DNA of 10,281 bases, taken from positions 1-10,281 of the forward strand of contig CAMYMY010000143.1 of assembly GCA_947259625.1 (NCBI GenBank), read 5' to 3'. How positions within the stretch are numbered: position 1 is the stretch's first letter; each line of letters begins with the position of its first letter. Origin of the DNA: an uncultured Kiloniellales bacterium. Its GTDB lineage: Bacteria > Pseudomonadota > Alphaproteobacteria > Kiloniellales > JAKSDN01. A program made the position numbers and the translations under genes. The notes below the pieces were generated by a model that saw only the letters and a program-made list of their open reading frames with translations, was not told the DNA's origin and did not search any database. This document shows, piece by piece, positions 1 to 6,080 of this stretch.

Positions 1-4
1 ACCC

Positions 5-57
5 GCCCTCACCCTCCCGCTACGCGGGCCCCTCCCTCTCCCAAAGGGCGAGGGAAG
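5..57 (+). repeat. 53-bp intergenic palindromic repeat, copy A
   Basis: This copy begins GCCCTCACCCTCCCGC and ends AGGGCGAGGGAAG. By hand alignment it matches copy B (231-283) at 51 of 53 bases; the only differences are CTACGC versus CTTCGC and CCAAAGG versus CCGAAGG. It contains short self-complementary arms (CCCGC/GCGGG and CCCTCNCCC-type ends), so it can fold. Dispersed repeats of this kind are common between genes in GC-rich proteobacteria. I see no coding function in it. Confidence 0.8.
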
Positions 58-117
58 CTGCGGCGACCCGGCACCGGGTCTAACCGGGTAGCCGCTTCGA
101 GCGAATGCACCCCGGAA

Positions 118-168
118 ACCCTCGCCCTTCGGGAGAGGGTGCCGAGGCGAAGCCGAGCGGGTGAGGGC
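118..168 (-). repeat. Inverted, diverged copy of the same intergenic repeat
   Basis: Read on the minus strand this stretch runs from CCCTCACCCGCTCGG through CTCTCCCGAAGGGCGAG, matching the ends of copies A and B. Its central part is different and slightly longer (CGGCTTCGCCTCGGCA instead of the short CGC hairpin). The three copies at 5-57, 118-168 and 231-283 fill most of the non-coding leader before livH. Confidence 0.65.
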
Positions 169-230
169 CGGTTGGTTCGAGCACATGCGGCGGCATACCC
201 GTCGCCCGGGACCGAAACCACAACCAACAT

Positions 231-283
231 GCCCTCACCCTCCCGCTTCGCGGGCCCCTCCCTCTCCCGAAGGGCGAGGGAAG
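231..283 (+). repeat. 53-bp intergenic palindromic repeat, copy B
   Basis: This is a near-identical direct copy of 5-57 (51 of 53 bases by hand count), ending about 55 bases before the livH start. The stretch 1-337 holds only these repeats, the inverted copy between them and a short duplication at 312-337. I find no supported gene there. A substrate-binding protein gene for the transporter, if adjacent, would have to lie to the left of the window. Confidence 0.8.
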
Positions 284-311
284 ATTCGCGGCGGGGCCGG
301 TCCTTGGCCTA

Positions 312-337
312 TGAGTCTCCACCCTTGAGTCTCCACC
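312..337 (+). repeat. Tandem 12-bp direct duplication abutting the livH start
   Basis: TGAGTCTCCACC occurs twice, at 312-323 and 326-337, separated by CT. The second copy ends on the base before the GTG start of livH. It covers the position where a Shine-Dalgarno sequence would lie, and neither copy resembles one. The second copy also contains TGA (326-328) in frame with livH, which blocks any longer N-terminus. Confidence 0.75.
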
Positions 338-1213
338 GTGCTCGCTGAGTTCCTTCAGTTCCTGTTCTCCGGGGTCACGGTCGGCGCGATCTATGCGCTG
401 GTCGGCCTCGGGTTCTCGATCATCTTCAACTCCAGCCGGGTGATCAACTTCGCCCAGGGCGAGTTCGTCATGATCGGCGGCATGGCCACGGTGTTCCTGA
501 TGGGCGGCGGGCTGCCCATGCCGCTGGCGATCCTGTTGGCGATCGTGATCGCCACCACGGTCGGCATCGCGCTCGAGCGCTTCGCGGTGGAGCCGGCGCG
601 CGGCGCCTCGGTCGTCACCTTGATCATCATCACGATCGGCGCCTCGATCTTCCTGCGCGGCGCGGCCCAGGTGATCTGGGACCGGAACTTCCACTCCATG
701 CCGCCGTTCACCGGCGACCGGCCGATCGAGATCGCCGGCGCCACGATCCTGCCGCAGGGCCTCTGGGTGCTCGGCTGCACGCTGCTGATCGTCCTGGCCT
801 TGCGCGTCTTCTTCCGGCATACCCTGACCGGCAAGGCGATGCTCGCGGCCTCCTACAACCCCTTGGCGGCGCAGCTCGCCGGCATCGACACGCGCCGGCT
901 CCTGCTGATCAGCTTCGCGCTGGCCGCCGGGCTGGGCGCGACCGCCGGCATCCTCATCACCCCGATCGCGCTGACCTACGCCAACGTCGGCGTCATGCTC
1001 GGCCTCAAGGGGTTCAGCGCCGCCATCGTCGGCGGCCTCGGCAATCCCATGGGCGCGATCGCCGGCGGCCTCGTTGTCGGCATCGCCGAGGCGATGACCG
1101 CCGGCTACCTGTCCTCCGCCTACAAGGACGCGGTCGCCTTCGTGATCATCCTGGCGGTGCTGTTCTTCCTGCCGAACGGGCTGTTCGGCCGACGCGGCGG
1201 CGAGGGGTCGTGA
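338..1213 (+). CDS. livH: Branched-chain amino-acid ABC transporter permease LivH
   Basis: This encodes a 291-residue inner-membrane permease of the LivH family, one of the two membrane subunits of a HAAT (hydrophobic amino-acid) ABC importer. The protein is hydrophobic throughout. Near the N-terminus it has the family hallmark INFAQGEFVMIGG (residues 36-48), and late in the protein the conserved GLKGFSAAIVGGLGNPMGAIAGG-like loop. I chose GTG at 338 because the same frame has a TGA at 326-328 and the N-terminus then aligns with typical LivH proteins. No good ribosome-binding site precedes it. The stop overlaps the livM start (GTGA), indicating translational coupling. The true substrate could be branched-chain amino acids, urea or amides, or an aromatic acid; this cannot be read from the permease. 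Confidence 0.93.
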   Translation: MLAEFLQFLFSGVTVGAIYALVGLGFSIIFNSSRVINFAQGEFVMIGGMATVFLMGGGLPMPLAILLAIVIATTVGIALERFAVEPARGASVVTLIIITIGASIFLRGAAQVIWDRNFHSMPPFTGDRPIEIAGATILPQGLWVLGCTLLIVLALRVFFRHTLTGKAMLAASYNPLAAQLAGIDTRRLLLISFALAAGLGATAGILITPIALTYANVGVMLGLKGFSAAIVGGLGNPMGAIAGGLVVGIAEAMTAGYLSSAYKDAVAFVIILAVLFFLPNGLFGRRGGEGS

Positions 1214-2154
1214 CTACCTTGTGGACCCCGCGGCGGGGCGGCCTGATCGCCCTGGCCGCGGTCATCGCGGTGCTGCCGCTCTTCCTTCAGAACGCGTTCC
1301 ATTACGACGTCGCGATTCTGATCGGGCTGAACGCCATCGTCTGCGTCGGCCTCAACCTGCTGATCGGCTATGCTGGGCAGATCAGCCTCGGCCACGCCGG
1401 CTTCTTCGCGCTGGGGGCCTACGCCTCGGCGATCCTGACCGGCGAGCACGATTGGCCGCCGCTGGCGGCGCTGCTCGGCGGCGCCCTCGGCGTGGGCCTG
1501 CTGTCCTTCGTCATCGCCCGGCCGATCCTCAAGCTCAAGGGCCACTATTTGGCGATGGGCACGCTGGGCATGGGCATCATCATCTCCATCGTGCTCAATC
1601 AGGAGGTCGACTTGACCGGCGGGCCGGACGGCATGCCGGTGCCGTCGTTCGTCCTGTTCGGCTGGGAGCCGGCGGGCGAGTTGACCTGGTATGCCCTGGT
1701 CGGCGGCCTGCTGCTCGCCACGGTGTGGCTGGCCCTCAACCTGATCGATTCGCCGGTCGGCCGGGCGCTGCGCGCCGTGCACGGCTCGGAAACGGCGGCC
1801 GAGGTGATGGGCATCGACACGACGCGCTACAAGGTCCAGGTCTTCGTCGTCTCCGCCGTTCTGGCCAGCCTCTCCGGCAGCCTCTTCGCCCATTACAGCG
1901 GCTTCATCTCGCCGGCCGAAGGGGAGTTCTTCCGCTCGATCGAGCTGGTCACCATGGTCGTGCTCGGCGGCATGGCCTCGACCTTCGGCGCCGTCGTGGG
2001 GGCCGCGATCCTGACCGTCGTGCCGCAGCTGCTGGCCGCGTTCCACGACTACGAGATGCTGCTGTTCGGCGCGGTGCTGATGGGCATGATGATCTTCCTG
2101 CGCAAGGGGCTGGTGCCCAGCCTGGCCCAGCTGCTGCGGGAGCGGCGCAAATGA
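1210..2154 (+). CDS. livM: Branched-chain amino-acid ABC transporter permease LivM
   Basis: This encodes the second permease subunit, 314 residues, LivM family, which pairs with LivH to form the transport pore. The N-terminal half carries the family signature GYAGQISLGHAGFFALGAYA (about residues 53-72). A GGPDGM motif follows in the mid-protein loop, and a late conserved segment ends in FAHYSGFISP. Several strongly hydrophobic helices are evident, and the C-terminus is basic (RERRK). The start is GTG at 1210, overlapping the livH stop by four bases, with GAGGGG just upstream as ribosome-binding site. The stop overlaps the livG ATG (ATGA). These overlaps make a single livHMGF message very likely. 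Confidence 0.93.
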   Translation: MTTLWTPRRGGLIALAAVIAVLPLFLQNAFHYDVAILIGLNAIVCVGLNLLIGYAGQISLGHAGFFALGAYASAILTGEHDWPPLAALLGGALGVGLLSFVIARPILKLKGHYLAMGTLGMGIIISIVLNQEVDLTGGPDGMPVPSFVLFGWEPAGELTWYALVGGLLLATVWLALNLIDSPVGRALRAVHGSETAAEVMGIDTTRYKVQVFVVSAVLASLSGSLFAHYSGFISPAEGEFFRSIELVTMVVLGGMASTFGAVVGAAILTVVPQLLAAFHDYEMLLFGAVLMGMMIFLRKGLVPSLAQLLRERRK

Positions 2155-2921
2155 GCCTGCTCAGGGTCGAGAATCTCAGCAAGAGCTTCGGCGGCGTGGC
2201 CGCCGTGGCCGACCTCAGCTTCACCATCGATCCCGGCGCCATCTATTCGATCATCGGGCCGAACGGCGCCGGCAAGACGACCGTGATCAACCTGATCTCC
2301 GGCATCTTCCGGCCGAGCGGCGGCCGGATCTTCTTCGAGGACCAGGACGTCACCGGCCTGCCGCCCTACGAGCTGGCCGGGCGCGGCCTGTCGCGGATCT
2401 TCCAGAACCTGCAGGTCTTCGCCAACATGACGGCGCTGGAGAACGTCATGGTCGGCCATCACCTGCACTGCGACCGGCGCTTCCTGCCGGCCCTGCTGCG
2501 CCTGCCGCACATCGTGCGGGGCGACGCCGCCTGCCGGGACTTCGCGGCCGAGCTCATGGCCTCGGTCGGTCTGGGGGACTATGTCCATGCCGAGGCCTCG
2601 ATGCTGCCCTACGGCGCCCTGAAGCGCCTCGAGATCGCCCGGGCGCTGGCGACCCGGCCCAAGATGTTGCTGCTCGACGAGCCGGCGGCGGGGCTCAATC
2701 CGGCCGAGACCGACGCCATCGACGGCCTGATCAAGGGCATCGCCGAGAGCGGCGTGACCGTGCTGCTGGTCGAGCACGACATGCGCCTGGTGATGGGCAT
2801 CAGCGACCGCATCCTGGTGCTCGACCACGGGCGCTGGCTGGCGTCCGGCACGGCGCCTCAGATCCGCCGCAACCCGGAGGTCGTGGCGGCCTATCTGGGC
2901 GGGGGGGCGAGGGAGCGCTGA
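2151..2921 (+). CDS. livG: Branched-chain amino-acid ABC transporter ATPase LivG
   Basis: This encodes a cytoplasmic ATPase of 256 residues. Walker A is GPNGAGKTT (residues 36-44), Walker B is LLLDEP (173-178) with AAGLNP after it, and the switch histidine is in VEHD (H209). The ABC signature, normally LSGGQ-like or LPYGQQRR in this family, reads LPYGALKR (152-159), so the usual Gln is Ala. The extended insert after the Q-loop (FQNLQVF then VMVGHH) is typical of LivG rather than LivF. ATG 2151 overlaps the livM stop and has GGGAG upstream. The same frame stays open far upstream, but that reading lies inside livM and has the low-complexity Arg/Ala/Gly composition of a shadow frame. Confidence 0.93.
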   Translation: MSLLRVENLSKSFGGVAAVADLSFTIDPGAIYSIIGPNGAGKTTVINLISGIFRPSGGRIFFEDQDVTGLPPYELAGRGLSRIFQNLQVFANMTALENVMVGHHLHCDRRFLPALLRLPHIVRGDAACRDFAAELMASVGLGDYVHAEASMLPYGALKRLEIARALATRPKMLLLDEPAAGLNPAETDAIDGLIKGIAESGVTVLLVEHDMRLVMGISDRILVLDHGRWLASGTAPQIRRNPEVVAAYLGGGARER

Positions 2922-3622
2922 TGCTTCGGATCACGGGACTGACCAGCCACTACGGCCGCATCCAGGCGCTCAAGGGTATCGACCTGGAGGTCGGCGAGGG
3001 CGAGCTGGTCTCGCTGGTCGGCGCCAACGGGGCCGGCAAGACGACCTTGATGTGCACCATATCGGGCGTGCAGCCGGTGAGCGCCGGCAGCATCCGGTTC
3101 GAAGGGACCGACATCACGGGGCTGGCGCCCGAGCAGCGCGTGCGCCTCGGCATCTCCCAGGTGCCCGAGGGACGCCAGGTCTTCGCGCCCATGGCGGTGG
3201 AGGACAACCTCAGGCTCGGCGGCTATACGCGCCGCGCGGCCGAGGTCGCCGAGGACCTCGAGAAGGTCTACGCCATGTTCCCGGTCCTCAAGGAGCGCCG
3301 GCGTCAGGCGGCCGGCACGCTTTCGGGCGGGCAGCAGCAGATGCTGGTCATCTCCCGCGCGCTGATGGCGCGGCCGCGCCTACTGCTGCTCGACGAGCCC
3401 AGCATGGGCCTGGCGCCGATCCTGGTCGACGAGACCTTCGAGGTGATCTGCCGCCTGCGCGAGGCGGGCACCACGATCTTCCTCGTCGAGCAGAACGCCT
3501 ACAAGGCGCTCAACGTGGCCGACCGCGGCTACGTGCTGGAAACCGGGCGCACGATCCTGACCGACAGCGGCCAGGCGCTGCTCGCCAACGAGACCGTCAA
3601 GGCGGCCTATCTGGGGGTCTGA
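2921..3622 (+). CDS. livF: Branched-chain amino-acid ABC transporter ATPase LivF
   Basis: This encodes the second ATPase, 233 residues. Walker A is GANGAGKTT (34-42), the signature is LSGGQ (134-138), and Walker B is LLLLDEP (154-160) followed by SMGLAP. The switch position is Gln in LVEQNA (Q191), which is usual in LivF. The ATG shares one base with the livG TGA and has a strong GAGGGAG ribosome-binding site. The C-terminus (KAAYLGV) is the normal LivF end, so the gene is complete. The stop TGA is followed directly by the left end of the ~198-bp repeat element at 3623. LivG and LivF together supply the ATP hydrolysis for LivH/LivM. Confidence 0.94.
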   Translation: MLRITGLTSHYGRIQALKGIDLEVGEGELVSLVGANGAGKTTLMCTISGVQPVSAGSIRFEGTDITGLAPEQRVRLGISQVPEGRQVFAPMAVEDNLRLGGYTRRAAEVAEDLEKVYAMFPVLKERRRQAAGTLSGGQQQMLVISRALMARPRLLLLDEPSMGLAPILVDETFEVICRLREAGTTIFLVEQNAYKALNVADRGYVLETGRTILTDSGQALLANETVKAAYLGV

Positions 3623-3820
3623 GAGTCCGACTCGAAATGAACGACGGTAGATCATGGTTTTGGCAGCCCCACGCCATATCTTGTCATGGCCGGACTTGAT
3701 CCGGCCATCCAGGGATTGCCGGCCGTAAACGCCGTCCTGGATCGCCGGGTCAAGCCCGGCGATGACAGAGAGAGGTGTTCTAACATACTGATATTATACA
3801 TTGTATTTCGAGTCAGACTC
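3623..3820. repeat. MITE-like ~198-bp element, copy E1
   Basis: The ends form a near-perfect inverted repeat: GAGTCCGACTCGAAAT (3623-3638) against ATTTCGAGTCAGACTC (3805-3820), one mismatch. The centre (3682-3767) is two nested palindromes, GGCCGG-ACTTGA-TCCGGCC and CGCCGGG-TCAAG-CCCGGCG, set in a larger inverted arrangement, a core common in alphaproteobacterial intergenic regions. The segment 3780-3810 is unusually AT-rich for this window. There is no open reading frame, so the element would need a transposase supplied elsewhere if it moves. Copy E2 (5827-6023) is its reverse complement. No clear target-site duplication is visible. Confidence 0.8.
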
Positions 3821-4299
3821 TAAGGAGCGGTAGCCTGGCGGGCGATCTTGTCGAAAACCACGTCCAGCTCCGCCGCCAGGTCGCGCAGCTTCGCGCCGCC
3901 GTCCGGGTATGGCGCGAAAACGGCCGTGGGGGTTTTATAGCTCAGCGTGGCCGTGCCGTCGGCGTTCTCCGTGATGTAAAAGCGGATCGGCGCTTCGATG
4001 CCGGCCGGAATGCTGGCCTCGAGCATGCGCACGGCGAAGTCCGGCCGGTAGACCCCGATCACCATGTTGCCGGGGATGGTCTTGTTCAGCATTTTCTTGG
4101 CGCCCAGGGTGGCGCTCGCCCGGGTCACCAGGCCCATCTTGTTGTCCTTGACTGCCTGGTCGACGCGCGCGATCAGCGCCTGGTAGCCGTGTGGCGTCTT
4201 TGCGACCTTCCAGCCCGGCAGGTCCGCCGCGCGGGCGGGTCCGCCGGCGGCGGCGAGGACAAGGACGGCGACGACGGCGAAAATGTTGGAACCTCGCAT
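3820..4299 (-). CDS. Secreted DUF302-domain protein
   Basis: This minus-strand gene encodes 159 residues. The N-terminus is a classic Sec signal peptide: basic start, hydrophobic VVAVLVLAAAGG, then PARA before the probable cleavage ahead of ADLPGW (about residue 25). The mature part matches the DUF302 family, with the GVYRPDFAVRMLEASIPAGIEAP core, an RFYITENADGTATLSY strand pair and the terminal TAVFAPY. The function of DUF302 is unknown. The ATG is chosen because a good AGAGGAGAA ribosome-binding site lies upstream and the signal peptide begins there; the frame stays open further upstream without family resemblance. A TATGCT box (4341-4346, minus strand) could be its -10. The stop TAG shares its last base with the end of element E1. 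It is divergent from the hydrolase gene. Confidence 0.85.
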   Translation of the reverse strand: MRGSNIFAVVAVLVLAAAGGPARAADLPGWKVAKTPHGYQALIARVDQAVKDNKMGLVTRASATLGAKKMLNKTIPGNMVIGVYRPDFAVRMLEASIPAGIEAPIRFYITENADGTATLSYKTPTAVFAPYPDGGAKLRDLAAELDVVFDKIARQATAP

Positions 4300-4408
4300 G
4301 GGGTGTTCTCCTCTGGTGGATTGTGCGTCAACGGGCGGCAAGCATAGTCGAGGAGCACCCTCGGCGGGACTCAAAAGCCCGTGAGGTGTCGCGCGGCCGG
4401 CCGGTCGC

Positions 4409-4436
4409 TTGCGCGACGGCGGCCGCCCGCTATGCT
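4409..4436 (+). promoter_or_regulatory. Predicted promoter of the hydrolase gene (leaderless type)
   Basis: TTGCGC (4409-4414), a 16-bp spacer and TATGCT (4431-4436) make a plausible sigma-70-type promoter. Only seven bases (CCGCAAT) separate the -10 box from ATG 4444, so transcription would start at or next to the start codon. The -35 context CGCTTGCGCG is identical to that before mnmA at 6042-6051. Confidence 0.5.
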
Positions 4437-4443
4437 CCGCAAT

Positions 4444-5826
4444 ATGAACGGCACGGAATCGGACGAGCCGCCACGCTTGCCCAAGGTCGGCGAGTATCGG
4501 ATCCTGCAGGGCCTTCTGGGCGAGCTGGTGCTGCGCCCCTGGTTCGACTGGCTCGCGCTGCGCACGGTCGCGCACGGCTATTTTCCGCTGTCGCGCGCCT
4601 GGGCGGCGGCGCTCGCCTCGGGAAACTCGGTCAAGCGCTTCCTCGAGGAGCTGCCCGGCGAGGGCCTGCTACCCGACCCGCTCGCCTGGGCGCTCGCCCA
4701 AGTCGACCGGCGCCGGGCGTCCTACGACTCGGCGGCCGGGCGCTGGGAGGCCGTGTTCTTCGGCCCGAAGGACAGCCGGCCCGAGACCCTGGTCGCCGCC
4801 GAGCTGGCCCGGCACCGGGCGGCCCACGAGCACATGGCCACGCGCTACGCCTTCCTGCCCATGATCGCACGCCTGCCGGCGGTCAAATGGCGGGTTGCGG
4901 CCCCCGAGGAGGTGGAAGCACGCCATGCCGGGCGCCTGAGCGCCCCCGAGGCGGCCTTTCCGCAGCCCGAGGCCGCGGCCATCGAGCGGTCGCGCGCGGT
5001 CGCCGGCGCCTACGGGCCCGAGCATTGGCTGCGCTTTCGCGCACCGGTCCTGGGCGATACCGCTTGGGCGCGGGTCTCGACGCCCGAGGGCGCGGCCGAC
5101 CCACCGACCCTGATCTTCCTGCACGGCATCGCCATGGAGAACGACATGTGGCGCGGCGCCGCCGACCCGCTGACCAGCGGGGCGATCGGCGGCCTGCGCG
5201 TGATTCGGCCCGAGGGCCCCTGGCACGGCCGGCGCCGGCTCACCGGCTGGTACGGCGGCGAGCCGGCGATCGGCTGCGGGCCGCTTGGCATGCTGGAGCT
5301 GTTCCAGGCCTGGGTCGCCGAGGTCGCCTGCCTGGTCGCCTGGGCGCGCGCGACCAGCCGGGGCCCGGTCGCCGTCGGCGGCGTCAGCCTGGGCGCGCTG
5401 ACCAGCCAGCTGGTCGCCGTCGCGGCCGGTCATTGGCAGGCCGACCTGCGGCCCGACGCGCTCTTCCTGGTGGCGACCAGCGGCGCCGTGCTCGACGTCG
5501 CGCGCGGCGGCAGCCTGTCGCGGGCGGTCGCGCTGCAGCCGCGCATCGAGGCCGCCGGCTGGACGCCGGAGACGCTGGAGCGCTGGCTGCCCCTGCTCGA
5601 GCCGACCGGCCCGCCGGCCATGGGCCCGGAGCGAGTCGTCATGCTGATCGGCGAGAGCGACGATTTGACCCAGCACGAGGGCGGCCTGGCGCTGGCCCGG
5701 GCCTGGGGCCTGCCCGAGGCCAACCTGTTCACCCGCCAGCAGGGGCACTTCTCGGTGTCGCTCGGCTTGCTGCGCGACCGGGCGCCGCTCGAGCGCCTGA
5801 CCGAAGTGCTGGGGCGTACGGTTTAG
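4444..5826 (+). CDS. Alpha/beta hydrolase, ABHD18-like
   Basis: This encodes a 460-residue protein. The C-terminal half is an alpha/beta hydrolase fold: FLHGIAMEND around residues 225-234 as oxyanion-hole region, EGPWHGRR (257-264), nucleophile elbow GVSLG with Ser315, an acid candidate in GESDD (Asp406/407), and His435 in QQGHF. The EGPWHGRR-x-TGWYGGEP layout recalls the ABHD18/DUF2048 group, where a similar G-x-R-rich loop follows the oxyanion strand; this is recognition by eye. The first ~210 residues are helical-looking, without a domain I can name, and contain no signal peptide, so the protein is likely cytoplasmic or membrane-associated. The start at 4444 is preferred over 4432 or GTG 4381 from the promoter position; no Shine-Dalgarno precedes any of them. 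Substrate unknown, probably an ester or lipid. Confidence 0.82.
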   Translation: MNGTESDEPPRLPKVGEYRILQGLLGELVLRPWFDWLALRTVAHGYFPLSRAWAAALASGNSVKRFLEELPGEGLLPDPLAWALAQVDRRRASYDSAAGRWEAVFFGPKDSRPETLVAAELARHRAAHEHMATRYAFLPMIARLPAVKWRVAAPEEVEARHAGRLSAPEAAFPQPEAAAIERSRAVAGAYGPEHWLRFRAPVLGDTAWARVSTPEGAADPPTLIFLHGIAMENDMWRGAADPLTSGAIGGLRVIRPEGPWHGRRRLTGWYGGEPAIGCGPLGMLELFQAWVAEVACLVAWARATSRGPVAVGGVSLGALTSQLVAVAAGHWQADLRPDALFLVATSGAVLDVARGGSLSRAVALQPRIEAAGWTPETLERWLPLLEPTGPPAMGPERVVMLIGESDDLTQHEGGLALARAWGLPEANLFTRQQGHFSVSLGLLRDRAPLERLTEVLGRTV

Positions 5827-6023
5827 GAGTCCGACTTATGGGGAAGTCCGTGATATCAATGAGTTAGCGAAGCCTCTTTGTCGTCGCCGGGCTTGACCCG
5901 GCGATCCAGGACAGTGTTTGCGGCCGGCAACCCCTGGATGGCCGGGTCAAGCCCGGCCATGACAATTTATGCCATGGTGTCGCTAAGGTCTTGGTAGACA
6001 TTAGCTCTCTTTCGGTCAGCCTC
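5827..6023. repeat. MITE-like ~197-bp element, copy E2 (inverted relative to E1)
   Basis: This is the reverse-complement counterpart of E1. The core 5879-5964 aligns with 3682-3767 without gaps at 79 of 86 bases by hand count, and similarity continues outward on both sides (TGATATCAATGAGTTAG against the AT-rich arm of E1). The left end GAGTCCGACT begins on the base after the hydrolase TAG. The right end (GGTCAGCCTC, then TAAG) is a decayed version of the E1 terminus. TA is adjacent at three of the four ends of the two copies. The element occupies nearly all of the gap between the hydrolase gene and the mnmA promoter. Confidence 0.78.
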
Positions 6024-6044
6024 TAAGCTGGCGCATGCCGGCGC

Positions 6045-6072
6045 TTGCGCGGGGCGGCCCACGCCTTATATT
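6045..6072 (+). promoter_or_regulatory. Predicted promoter of mnmA (leaderless type)
   Basis: TTGCGC (6045-6050), a 16-bp spacer and TATATT (6067-6072) form a promoter with only eight bases (CCAGCGCC) before ATG 6081. No purine-rich ribosome-binding site fits between. The geometry and the CGCTTGCGCG block are shared with the hydrolase promoter at 4409-4436. Confidence 0.55.
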
Positions 6073-6080
6073 CCAGCGCC

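Noticed and set aside
5..283. Possible CRISPR array
   Set aside because: There are only three copies, one inverted and diverged, with unequal spacing; no regular spacer pattern or cas genes.
80..834. Minus-strand open frames through the repeat region and livH
   Set aside because: Composition is that of a shadow frame; the plus-strand livH is unambiguous and the rest is repeat.
1221..2150. Long upstream extension of the livG frame (would make a 566-residue protein)
   Set aside because: It overlaps livM entirely in another frame, is dominated by Arg, Ala, Gly and Pro, and the ATPase homology begins at ATG 2151 with its own ribosome-binding site.
1120..2828. Long minus-strand open frames opposite livM and livG
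   Set aside because: They have the His/Asp/Gln/Arg-rich composition of antisense shadows of GC-rich genes and no recognisable domains.
3623..3820. Rho-independent terminator after livF
   Set aside because: The hairpins are large but no T-run follows them; the sequence is better explained as a repeat element, though it may still slow transcription.
4669..5748. 359-residue minus-strand open frame opposite the hydrolase gene
   Set aside because: It is a low-complexity shadow; the plus strand has a full catalytic hydrolase with coherent motifs.
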